A stretch of 6,699 nt of DNA from Desulfobacula sp. (GCA_018702715.1 JABIYQ010000040.1:1-6699); one strand, 5' to 3'. Positions 1 to 5,821 are shown, counted from the stretch's first letter. The notes: generated from the sequence alone by a model not told the origin. Translations and numbers: made by a program.

Positions 1-83
1 ACAAACAGGCTGCCAAACACAACAAAAATAATAAATAGAAGATGTACTGCCAATATGATGTTTGCCAAAATCAGATAAGTCAT
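1..83 (-). CDS. DUF2784-like small membrane protein, N-terminal fragment (runs off the window)
   Basis: Read on the minus strand from an ATG at 83-81, the frame is open to the left edge and gives 27 residues. They begin MTYLILANIILAVHLLFI and continue as one hydrophobic segment ending near VFGSLF. The family I recall as DUF2784, small membrane proteins of unknown function, begins the same way: a short polar start, a long hydrophobic helix containing H-L, and a V-F-G-x-L turn. An AAGAAGG Shine-Dalgarno sits about five bases before the ATG, which supports this start. The first helix is probably a membrane anchor. Nothing in the window gives it a partner. The assignment rests on the N-terminus only, since the rest lies outside the window; an unrelated small membrane protein remains possible. 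Confidence 0.6.
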   Translation of the reverse strand, partial: MTYLILANIILAVHLLFIIFVVFGSLF

Positions 84-89
84 ATCACC

Positions 90-129
90 CTTCTTTTATC
101 ATATATCTAATGATTCCGGATAAAAGAAG
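90..129 (-). repeat. Inverted repeat overlapping the ribosome binding site of the DUF2784-like gene
   Basis: Plus-strand bases 90-100 (CTTCTTTTATC) and 119-129 (GATAAAAGAAG) are perfect reverse complements, 11 bp per arm, with an 18-base loop. In the minus-strand transcript the distal arm carries the AAGAAG of the Shine-Dalgarno, so folding would hide the ribosome binding site. The stem is AT-rich and may be weak. It could also be an operator for a dimeric regulator. It lacks the GC stem followed by a T run expected of an intrinsic terminator. Confidence 0.45.
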
Positions 130-514
130 ATTTACATACTTTGGACCAGAGAGACAATACAAAATTTGAAATAAATTTGATTTTACAACACCTGTCATCT
201 TTGTGGTGAATTTGGATTCAACCCGGTTTATATCTGAGAACAGTTAACCATTGATTTGATATTTTTGAGAATCCAGGCCATTGAATACTACGTAAAGGGA
301 TAATTCGTCATGACTGCTATCGATGGATGAAAATTCTCGCCAACCGCAAAATGTTTTGGCCACAATTTAATAATTCCCGGATTTTTAATAGTCTGGACCT
401 ATAAATTAACCGCTAGGGGAGAAAAATCATAGACAAAGTCCGCACCATAAGGGTTTTCTTTTCTTGTCTCCGATAATACTTTTTGTGCATTTGAAAATGG
501 AAAAATAAACATAA
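130..514. other. Gene-poor stretch with a degenerate minus-strand reading frame (291-554)
   Basis: No intact gene was found here. One minus-strand frame is open from 554 down to a TAG at 288-290, interrupted only by another TAG at 399-401. It would encode pieces with protein-like composition, for example NAQKVLSETRKENPYGADF before the internal stop and KLWPKHFAVGENFHPSIAV after it. An ATG at 512-510 would give 37 residues, but no good Shine-Dalgarno precedes it. I do not recognise the sequence. The frame starts where the PAS reading frame ends, so it may be a remnant of a different gene joined to the broken sensor, or chance. Bases 130-290 show nothing I can assign. Confidence 0.2.
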
Positions 515-813
515 CTACATTTTGTGGATAGTTCCTTTTGAATGGAAATGAAGACTAAATAGGGATAGTCCACAGGATTTTTTCCCTTGAAAAATAGGTT
601 GAATATCCAGCATTCGAATATAAATTTCCTCAGAAGAAAGAATACTAATGTCTGATATTTTCATTTTTTGCAATTGGGATAGATCATATCCGTAAAAATT
701 GCCAGCAGCTGAATTTGCGTCAACAAGTTCCCCATTTATAGGATCAATAAGCAATTTAATAGCAGTATTATCCTCAAACATCTGTCGATATTTTTTTTCA
801 CTTTCTATTAAAT
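515..813 (-). pseudogene. PAS-domain remnant of the sensor, out of frame with its N-terminal half
   Basis: The reading frame downstream of the sensor's premature stop encodes a linker (about ESEKKYRQMFEDN) and then a typical PAS fold start. It has the I-DP-x-x-G-x-L-V-D-A-N core, an A-x-x-F-Y-G-Y segment, the short helix around DLSQLQKMKISDI and a later HSKGTIHK strand. It stops at TAG 515-517, inside the last strands of the PAS fold. Of a histidine kinase there is no H-box, no N/G-box ATPase domain and no receiver. PAS domains sense ligands or redox state and normally precede such an output domain. The first ATG in this frame (779-781) lies within the PAS linker and has no good ribosome site. 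I therefore read this as a separated piece of the upstream gene, not an independent 88-residue protein. Confidence 0.7.
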
Positions 814-1653
814 TTAAATTTGAAAGGATTTTTCTAATTCTGAGGTCCGAACTTTCACCATTGAATCCAAATTTTGATTCAATTTGTCAAGTGCCTGACG
901 GGAGACAAGCAACTTCTGAATCATTGCGTTAAAAGAATACTCCAACATTTTCAATTCATCATTTCTTTTGCTTTCTAATGATACTTTCATTTGTTCTAAA
1001 TTATTAAAATCGACTCGTTCGATTTCAGTTTTCAATTTGAGCAATGGAACTCTCAGTAACCGATTGATAATGAATAAGAATATAAACCATAGAGCCAATG
1101 TTTTAATAATGGAGTTAATTATGATAAGGAAAAAACCGTACTTGACTCGATCAATAATGATTCGTTGACTCGAATAGACAGTCCAGGCTCCTAAAAAATG
1201 GATACGATTGTTTTCATCCTCATAGTTGATAGAAAATGTGTGTTCAAAAAGTTCGTCAAACAGCTTTAGATATCTTTGGACATCCTTTGAGTTCCCCTGG
1301 GTGTCTGTATCATAAAAAATTCCATCTGAATCTTTTATGATACCTATTCTGCTGACAACTTGATTTTTTCCATTAACAATTTTCACTCCAGAAACGATTG
1401 ATAATTCATGCATACCAATAAGGATGGATTGGAGCAGATCTAAATTAAAGGTCCACATGGATTGCGTCACCCCCTTGCCAAAACTGGCCGGAAGCTTTCG
1501 AATTTCATCAGTAATACCGTCTTTTGTATGATAATATTCAAAGGTCAATTGAGAAAGGGTGACAATTACTGTAACAATAAAATATAAGCCAAAAATGGTC
1601 AGTAAAAGCTTGGTCGCCAGAGAATTGCGAAATTTATCCGATTCAAAAACCAT
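814..1653 (-). CDS. Membrane-bound sensor (TM-periplasmic-TM-HAMP), truncated by a frameshift
   Basis: This 279-residue product has a hydrophobic helix at about residues 15-36 and a periplasmic sensing region at about 37-170. That region includes an SMWTFNLDLLQS segment typical of such sensors. A second membrane helix spans about 173-197. A HAMP domain lies at about 198-250 (R-V-P-L-L-K-L near its start, D-E-x-x-x-L-E-x-S-F-N in its second helix), and a coiled linker ends RTSELEKS. The frame then reads FQI and stops. The other frame continues the linker as LSNLNLIESEKKYRQMF into a PAS domain, so a one-base indel near 820-832 split one gene. It starts 13 bases after the stop of the solute-binding protein gene and is probably cotranscribed with it. 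No strong ribosome site is visible, which suggests translational coupling. The parent was probably a sensor histidine kinase or cyclic-di-GMP enzyme; the output domain is absent. Sequencing error at the indel cannot be excluded, but the PAS is also cut short. Confidence 0.75.
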   Translation of the reverse strand: MVFESDKFRNSLATKLLLTIFGLYFIVTVIVTLSQLTFEYYHTKDGITDEIRKLPASFGKGVTQSMWTFNLDLLQSILIGMHELSIVSGVKIVNGKNQVVSRIGIIKDSDGIFYDTDTQGNSKDVQRYLKLFDELFEHTFSINYEDENNRIHFLGAWTVYSSQRIIIDRVKYGFFLIIINSIIKTLALWFIFLFIINRLLRVPLLKLKTEIERVDFNNLEQMKVSLESKRNDELKMLEYSFNAMIQKLLVSRQALDKLNQNLDSMVKVRTSELEKSFQI

Positions 1654-1666
1654 GGTATTATCAAGC

Positions 1667-2521
1667 CTATTCTGTATTTATGATAATTTTTGTGACCTGT
1701 TGCCGAATTTCTTCCAGTTCTTTAGGATCGGTGTGATACATTTGCATAATTTTTAGGAACTCTGGAGTTCGCTTTACCCGTTCAAGCATTTTATCGAAAT
1801 CTTCTATAACTTTTTTCCCCCAATCATTCTTTGGACAGGCGCATCTGGATTGCCCATATTCCTGAAGCTCTTTAATTGGAATACTTTCAATTTTTGTATC
1901 ATATTCAGCTTGAAATTTATTCGCCATATAATTTGCAACAAATGGATATTCTATAGTATAATCCGCCCTGTCCGCCAGTAGCATCTGGATAATACTCTCC
2001 TCTGGAGTGGCCAGTCTTTTAACTGTGCCCAAGGATGCATAATCCTCTAAAATTGTATCCATTACAGTATAGTAGGATCGTTTATTAACTAAAATACCTC
2101 TAAAACGGTTATCTTTCACAAGGGTGACGATGGATATTGGATTGCGGCTTCCCAAGGTTTCAATACTTGACTCTCGCATCATGATCCTAAGGGGCAATCC
2201 AATCGATGCAGGTTTCGAGAACCAGGCAAAGGTGTCTCTTTTTTTTGTTCTGATTATAAAGATACTACAAATTTTTTCCCCTTTTTTGATTTCATTAAAA
2301 AACCGAGCCCAATTTATTGCTATGGTTTTATGCTCATATTGGGGAAGATTTGTTTTATACAGCTCCAACAGAGCATCAAACCTACCTTGGCCTTTATCAA
2401 GTCCTTCAAGCATCTGAAAAGGCGGCCAATGGACAACTTGCCATGTAAGTAAATCTTTAGCTGCCAAATCGGAAAAAAATAGAATTACAATACCCATCGA
2501 AATAAGAAAAGATTTTTTCAT
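1667..2521 (-). CDS. Periplasmic solute-binding protein, family 3-like (TIGR02285-like)
   Basis: This 284-residue protein begins with a classic Sec signal peptide: MKK, a hydrophobic core at residues 4-18, and a likely cut after DLAA at residue 21. The mature part has features of the bacterial extracellular solute-binding family 3: an early W-P-P-F (residues 32-35), a G-x-x-D-A at about 46-50, and a C-S-I-F-I-I-R-T-x-x-R segment at about 85-95. A S-K-P-A near 102-105 and an E-x-P-F near 191-194 also fit. The pattern best matches the group I recall as TIGR02285, whose ligands are largely unknown. A late CAC cysteine pair at 227-229 could form a disulfide with each other or with Cys85. An AAGGAG Shine-Dalgarno five bases before the ATG fixes the start. 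No ABC permease or ATPase lies nearby; the next gene is a membrane sensor. The protein is therefore more likely a ligand-presenting sensor partner than a transport component, which is an inference from context. Confidence 0.8.
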   Translation of the reverse strand: MKKSFLISMGIVILFFSDLAAKDLLTWQVVHWPPFQMLEGLDKGQGRFDALLELYKTNLPQYEHKTIAINWARFFNEIKKGEKICSIFIIRTKKRDTFAWFSKPASIGLPLRIMMRESSIETLGSRNPISIVTLVKDNRFRGILVNKRSYYTVMDTILEDYASLGTVKRLATPEESIIQMLLADRADYTIEYPFVANYMANKFQAEYDTKIESIPIKELQEYGQSRCACPKNDWGKKVIEDFDKMLERVKRTPEFLKIMQMYHTDPKELEEIRQQVTKIIINTE

Positions 2522-2526
2522 TCATA

Positions 2527-2532
2527 CTCCTT
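2527..2532 (-). promoter_or_regulatory. Ribosome binding site of the solute-binding protein gene
   Basis: Read on the minus strand this is AAGGAG, followed by five bases (TATGA) and the ATG at 2521-2519. A second ATG overlaps the spacer in another frame, but the spacing and the signal peptide support the start chosen here. Confidence 0.8.
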
Positions 2533-2789
2533 AAATATCGATCACTTTCTAATTTATGGCTCAAAATTTAGCTTATCTATAAAAACTCAACAAGTTCTGC
2601 ATGTTTTTTGATTTCTGAATGCTCGTATAAAGATTGATTGCCCAACATTCAACAATCAAATTGTATCTGTAAAAGTTCCTGAAAAGAACGTTACATCAAA
2701 AAACCGGATAATGCAAAAATTAAAATCCTTTGATGTTTCTTCCCTGAGCAGTGGTATCATTAGGGACGAGTCAACTCAAATCACTAAAC
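2533..2789. other. Intergenic region between the sensor operon and the IS200-type element
   Basis: No intact gene was found. It should hold the promoter of the leftward sensor operon. The best pair I see on the minus strand is TTGAAT (2647-2652) and TATACG (2624-2629) with 17 bases between, a modest sigma70 match. A plus-strand frame is open from 2612 to a stop at 2816-2818. It would encode residues such as RIKIDCPTFNNQIVSVKVPE and then runs straight into the first hairpin of the IS element. It has no convincing start and no family I recognise. It could be the tail of a gene cut by the insertion, or chance. Confidence 0.3.
2624..2652 (-). promoter_or_regulatory. Candidate sigma70 promoter of the sensor operon
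   Basis: On the minus strand, TTGAAT (4 of 6 against TTGACA) and TATACG (4 of 6 against TATAAT) are separated by 17 bases. This places the transcript start about 100 bases before the ATG of the solute-binding protein. Several weaker pairs are possible in this AT-rich stretch. Confidence 0.28.
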
Positions 2790-2791
2790 AA

Positions 2792-2812
2792 CCACCGGCT
2801 GAAAGCCGGTGG
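2792..2812 (-). repeat. Hairpin at the downstream end of the IS200-type element
   Basis: CCACCGGCT (2792-2800) pairs with AGCCGGTGG (2804-2812): nine base pairs with a three-base loop, GAA on the plus strand. It is the strongest and outermost hairpin beyond the transposase stop and the best candidate for the right-end structure recognised by the transposase. On the minus-strand transcript it is followed by TTGTTT, so it might also act as a weak terminator. Confidence 0.65.
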
Positions 2813-2824
2813 GTTTGAATTCGC

Positions 2825-2871
2825 GGACTGAAAGTCCAGCAATACCGGCAAAGCCGGTTGGGCCTTTGCCC
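2825..2871 (-). repeat. Three further short hairpins between the transposase stop and the end hairpin
   Basis: GGACT/AGTCC (2825-2829 and 2833-2837, loop GAA), ACCGGC/GCCGGT (2844-2849 and 2853-2858, loop AAA) and GGGC/GCCC (2860-2863 and 2868-2871, loop CTTT) follow each other. With the outer hairpin they make a row of four tight stem-loops in about 80 bases right after the gene. IS200-type elements usually need one hairpin at this end, so the extra three are unexplained. They may help folding, protect the mRNA 3' end or end transcription. Confidence 0.55.
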
Positions 2872-3297
2872 TTACTCGATATCAAATTTGTCATCTGGAT
2901 CTTTTTCAAAATGATGCTCAAGATATTCTTGGATCATTTCTTTTGTCAATTCACCGGATGTTACACAAAAATAACCCCGAGCCCAAAAATGTCTCCCCCA
3001 ATAGCGTTTCTTTATATGGGGGAATTCCTCAAATATTTTGCGTGATACTCTTCCTTTAATCCTTCGCATAATATCCGAAGGTGAAATGTTGGGTGGTGCT
3101 GAAACCAAAATATGCACGTGGTCCTTACTGACAACTCCACGCATAATATTTATTTCAAATCGTTCGCACGTTTGTCGAACAAGTTCTCGAACACGGATAG
3201 CAAGATCTCCTTGCAGCATATGATATCGATACTTTGTCACCCAAACAAAATGATACTCTATATTAAACCTTGTATGGCTTCCTTGACGGTATTTCAT
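2872..3297 (-). CDS. tnpA: IS200-type transposase TnpA (Y1 HUH single-strand nuclease)
   Basis: The product has 141 residues, the normal length for IS200/IS605 TnpA. It opens with the family-typical H-x-x-F-N-I-x-Y-H-F-V-W-V-T-K-Y-R. The metal-binding H-x-H pair is His60 and His62 in SKDHVHILVSAPP, and the catalytic tyrosine is most likely Tyr125 in MIQEYLEHH. The W-x-R-x-x-W-A-R-G-Y-F segment before it is also conserved. The enzyme cuts and rejoins single-stranded DNA at the hairpin ends through a 5'-phosphotyrosine bond, acting as a dimer. All key residues are present, so it may be active. Hairpins flank it on both sides. No Shine-Dalgarno is visible, and a TATAAT sits seven bases before the ATG. 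Confidence 0.92.
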   Translation of the reverse strand: MKYRQGSHTRFNIEYHFVWVTKYRYHMLQGDLAIRVRELVRQTCERFEINIMRGVVSKDHVHILVSAPPNISPSDIMRRIKGRVSRKIFEEFPHIKKRYWGRHFWARGYFCVTSGELTKEMIQEYLEHHFEKDPDDKFDIE

Positions 3298-3304
3298 AAC
3301 AGAG

Positions 3305-3310
3305 ATTATA
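3305..3310 (-). promoter_or_regulatory. Perfect -10 box just before the tnpA start
   Basis: Read on the minus strand this is TATAAT, with only seven bases between it and the ATG at 3297. A -35 element at the proper distance is poor. If used, the transcript would begin at or within a base or two of the start codon, giving a leaderless mRNA. That fits the absence of a Shine-Dalgarno and the low expression usual for IS200 transposases. Confidence 0.4.
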
Positions 3311-3333
3311 ACCCAACTGCTATCAAAATGCTA

Positions 3334-3350
3334 CCCGCCTTAAAGGCGGG
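3334..3350 (-). repeat. Hairpin at the upstream end of the IS200-type element
   Basis: CCCGCCT (3334-3340) pairs with AGGCGGG (3344-3350), seven GC-rich base pairs with a TAA loop on the plus strand. It lies 37 bases outside the tnpA start codon, as expected for the left-end recognition hairpin. The next ten bases (3351-3360, GGTTTAAACC) are a perfect palindrome, which probably marks or lies close to the element's edge. Confidence 0.6.
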
Positions 3351-3362
3351 GGTTTAAACCTT

Positions 3363-3474
3363 TTACAGAAACAATTAATGAGCACTTCATTCACTAGTCC
3401 TGGATTTTAGCCCAAGTTCGTCAAAACAAATAGCAGATGCCCGTGGTTCGGCCGTCAGATTTTTTTTATGGTCA
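3363..3474. other. Short spacer holding the downstream end of the IS1634-type remnant
   Basis: These 112 bases lie between the IS200-type element and the stop codon of the chimeric transposase. They should contain the transposase-proximal terminal inverted repeat of the IS1634-type element, possibly around 3399-3415. The partner repeat is not visible near the junction at about 5160, so I cannot define the end. A T run at 3461-3468 lies just after the stop on the minus-strand transcript, but no GC stem precedes it, so I do not call a terminator. Confidence 0.3.
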
Positions 3475-5160
3475 CTACGCATTTGCAGCATAAAAATTTC
3501 TCGGTAGCGGAATTTCTTTGAGCCCCAATAACCTATAAATATTTTTATGATCCGGCTCCGGCTGACTACAGACACGCATGTGTTGGCGAACAATTTTATT
3601 ATTCTTTTTTAAGTTGTATTCAATAGTAAGCCGCTGGTGAGTCGATAATGACTCCCTTATGGAGGCCCAGCAGCGATTCTCTCCGTGCTGGCGTAATTTA
3701 TACTCAATCGTATGGAGGATATGATACGCAAACACAGAGATAAAAAGATGTGCATTGGCACTCTTTTCGTTTTGATGAAAAATGGGTCTTAAACCCAGGT
3801 GTGACTTCATGGATCGAAAAGCCCCTTCTATTCGGGTCAACATGATATAGGTTTCCCAGATCTCTTTATCAGATAGATCAAGACGGTCTGTCCTCAGGAC
3901 ATAACAACCATCAAATTTATTGATTTCTTTATACTTGTCACGTTTATTCCACAGGATTGCTTTGGCCTTGATACTCTTATGAGTCATGGATTCCGGAACC
4001 ACCTCAATATCATAAAGTCTTGAGGCTTTCGGGTATTTTTCCCGAAGTCGTCCGATCATTTCAAGAATTTTGGGATAGGATTTGGTTCGATTTTTCTGAC
4101 TCAATCCATCATGAAAATACTGAAGCCGTTCTAAGAAAATGGTTTCCTGGCGATTCCGGATTCCATAATCCTTTCCGGCACGAGCGGTGCTATGGCATAA
4201 CAGTAACGCTTCATTGTCCTTTTCAAGACGCTTGACCTCAATCGTATAGTCATCTGTCTTCCGGATAGTTTCCATTTGATCCGTATCATCCGTGGTGAAG
4301 TCCTTCTTACCTTTGTTTACAACAATATAATGAAATTTGTTTTCTTTCAGGTATTTGACGTTTTCACTATTGGCAATACCTGCATCCATAACAACCGTTC
4401 TGTTTTTTGCTAAAGCCGGGTTTGCTTTAATCAGGGATTCTATGATCTGTTGCAGTGTCTTGGACTCCCCTTGATTGCCTGGGTATAGTTTACTGTATTT
4501 AGGGAAGCCATGTTCATCAATAACAAGGGCCAGTGTCAAAAGCTTGCAATCCGTGCGTTTTTCTTTACTTCGTCCCCTTTTGGCTTTGGGATTTTTTGCC
4601 ATCTGGCCTTCAAAATAGGTATTTGTCAGATCAAAAAAACACATTCGTTCCGGCAGAGAGAAGAGCTCTTTTTCTTGCTTTGAGAGGTGCCTTTCAAGGT
4701 TATCTTTACATTCAAACAGGGTGTAACCTGCCCGATACAGTGAACTGAGCGAATATTTAAGTGGCTTACCCGTCAATTCCCAAATCGCTGACAGGTCTTC
4801 AACCCACTTATGAGTATGACGTTCACTGCCTGGTGATACCAAACGACCGATGACCTGGGCTTCCAAGAGTGGGAACAAATGCTTTGATACTCCGGACGTA
4901 AGCAGTACATCATTGAATTTGAGTTCGTTCCAGATGGAGTGGCAGACATATTCAGGCCCTAAGGATCTAAGCTGGCTTGCCTGTAATGAAAGAACATCAA
5001 CTTGCTCATATACCGAAGTTTTTTGAGGTTGTTCTGAAGATTCTTCTTTCTCGACCTTGGGGGGGGCTGACCGCCTTGACCGGATTTTATTCGAAGCCTT
5101 TGTTGCTATCCTTTCTATCTGAGGATCGGCACTAAATAGCTCCACCTGACCAGTTATCCG
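3390..5160 (-). mobile_element. IS1634-family insertion sequence, 5'-truncated
   Basis: The region carries the DDE transposase from just before the GQVELF segment to its normal C-terminus. It lacks the roughly 70-80 residue N-terminal part that relatives have before that segment, and no start codon, promoter or terminal repeat of its own is visible at the upstream side. The upstream edge is the join with the tyrosine recombinase near 5157-5166. The downstream edge lies somewhere in 3363-3474. A precise insertion of a whole element would have kept the transposase start, so the join arose by deletion or illegitimate recombination. The limits are approximate. Confidence 0.6.
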
Positions 5161-5817
5161 ACCCTCATAATTTTTATAAGCCTGGGGGATTTCAATCCTT
5201 TTCTCTCGAAAGTTAATATCTATAATTTTTGTTCCCAATAATTCTCCTATCCTCATGCCTGTTCTTAAAAGAACCAGGATTAATGCACGTTCCCTGACAG
5301 TATTTATAACAGATAGAAAAAGTTTGATATCATCCGGATCAATTGCTTTGAGAAGCAAATCCGGCATTTTTAATCTAAATTTATTTTTCATGATATCTTG
5401 GCTGATCACTTCTCTTTCTGCCAGAAATCCAAAAATCGCATATAAACTTCTTAAGTACCCATTAATAGAAGATGACATCAAATTGTCGTCTTGCAAATAT
5501 TCGATAAATGCACCTAAATGTTCTCTATCAACAAACTCAAGCCTGTTTATACTCAAGGATTTATAAAATAAAAAAAATCTTTTCAGAGCATGAAAATATT
5601 GCACCAAAGAGCCCATGCTGAGATTACGTCTAACTAAAGACTGAAAAAACTCTGATATAAGCTCAAGCATCGGTGATGGCATGCCAGAGTCATCAAATAC
5701 TTTTAGATAATGATCAACTTTAAGTTTTTTAAAAGGTGTCTGATTTTGATAGCGAGTATTTTCCCGAAAAGGAACATATTCATAATTTGCTTGGCGAGAC
5801 ATTAAGTCAGGGTTCAT
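3475..5817 (-). CDS. Chimera: tyrosine-recombinase N-terminal part fused in frame to an IS1634-family DDE transposase
   Basis: I place the start at ATG 5817, four bases after a GGAGGT; this gives 780 residues. A TTG start at 5853 is possible but overlaps the ribosome site. Residues 1-219 are tyrosine recombinase: the SAM-like core-binding domain (about 45-140) and the beginning of the catalytic domain, with Arg189 of box I in RTGMRIGELL. Near KNYEGR (215-220) the sequence switches to an IS1634-type transposase beginning ITGQVELF. This keeps Asp396 in FFDLTNTYFEG, Asp478 in VVMDAGIA and Glu664 in TRIEGAFRSMK, plus a complete C-terminus. The recombinase has lost its Lys, His-x-x-Arg, His/Trp and nucleophilic Tyr, so it cannot recombine. 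The transposase has lost about 70-80 N-terminal residues. The long intact frame shows that the join is in phase and that the transposase part has not decayed. Whether the product is active is unknown. Confidence 0.85.
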   Translation of the reverse strand: MNPDLMSRQANYEYVPFRENTRYQNQTPFKKLKVDHYLKVFDDSGMPSPMLELISEFFQSLVRRNLSMGSLVQYFHALKRFFLFYKSLSINRLEFVDREHLGAFIEYLQDDNLMSSSINGYLRSLYAIFGFLAEREVISQDIMKNKFRLKMPDLLLKAIDPDDIKLFLSVINTVRERALILVLLRTGMRIGELLGTKIIDINFREKRIEIPQAYKNYEGRITGQVELFSADPQIERIATKASNKIRSRRSAPPKVEKEESSEQPQKTSVYEQVDVLSLQASQLRSLGPEYVCHSIWNELKFNDVLLTSGVSKHLFPLLEAQVIGRLVSPGSERHTHKWVEDLSAIWELTGKPLKYSLSSLYRAGYTLFECKDNLERHLSKQEKELFSLPERMCFFDLTNTYFEGQMAKNPKAKRGRSKEKRTDCKLLTLALVIDEHGFPKYSKLYPGNQGESKTLQQIIESLIKANPALAKNRTVVMDAGIANSENVKYLKENKFHYIVVNKGKKDFTTDDTDQMETIRKTDDYTIEVKRLEKDNEALLLCHSTARAGKDYGIRNRQETIFLERLQYFHDGLSQKNRTKSYPKILEMIGRLREKYPKASRLYDIEVVPESMTHKSIKAKAILWNKRDKYKEINKFDGCYVLRTDRLDLSDKEIWETYIMLTRIEGAFRSMKSHLGLRPIFHQNEKSANAHLFISVFAYHILHTIEYKLRQHGENRCWASIRESLSTHQRLTIEYNLKKNNKIVRQHMRVCSQPEPDHKNIYRLLGLKEIPLPRNFYAANA
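5158..5817 (-). pseudogene. Tyrosine recombinase (phage-type integrase), 3'-truncated at the chimera join
   Basis: This is the recombinase share of the chimera. It contains the N-terminal DNA-binding (core-binding) domain with the aromatic-rich SLVQYFHALKRFFLFYKSL helix and the SSSINGYLRSLYAIFGFLAE helix. The first catalytic block follows, including the R-T-G-M-R-I-G-E-L-L box with the first catalytic arginine. The strands after it (DINFREKRIEIPQAYKNYEGR) are those that normally lead to the catalytic lysine region. Everything after that is missing and the rest is not found elsewhere in the window. It faces a second recombinase that starts at 6355 on the opposite strand, so the pair may come from one integrative element or integron-like locus. 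The DNA-binding part could still bind its old target site. Confidence 0.8.
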
Positions 5818-5821
5818 ATCG

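Larger units (their letters stand above)
2790..3362 (-). mobile_element. IS200-type insertion sequence (IS200/IS605 family), approximate limits
   Basis: A single Y1/HUH transposase gene is flanked by subterminal hairpins instead of inverted repeats, the hallmark of the IS200/IS605 family. The hairpin beyond the gene start is at 3334-3350. Four small hairpins follow the gene end at 2792-2871. No tnpB or RNA-guided nuclease gene accompanies it, so it belongs to the stand-alone IS200 type. The element looks complete, and its transposase has the key residues. These elements move as single-stranded circles, with no target duplication, inserting after a short specific sequence. The exact cleavage sites cannot be fixed from this window, so the limits are estimates. 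Confidence 0.75.

Noticed and set aside
2790..2872. The hairpin row as a CRISPR array
   Set aside because: The stems differ in sequence and spacing and there are no repeated units with spacers; the IS200 context explains the position.
2872..3297. A REP-associated transposase (RAYT) instead of IS200 TnpA
   Set aside because: The length, the N-terminal sequence and the hairpin on each side fit a normal IS200-type element, though the extra hairpins make the idea worth remembering.
2809..3357. Several plus-strand frames across the IS200-type element
   Set aside because: They are antisense to a fully recognisable TnpA and have no start signals or domains.
3461..3468. A T run after the transposase stop as an intrinsic terminator
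   Set aside because: On the transcribed minus strand this is a run of A, not U, and there is no GC-rich stem before it.
3387..3593. A 68-codon minus-strand frame ending past the transposase stop
   Set aside because: It overlaps the conserved transposase C-terminus in another frame and has no recognisable domain or ribosome site.
4020..5566. Plus-strand frames of 70-103 codons inside the chimera
   Set aside because: They are shadows of the long minus-strand coding frame, with no ribosome sites or known motifs.
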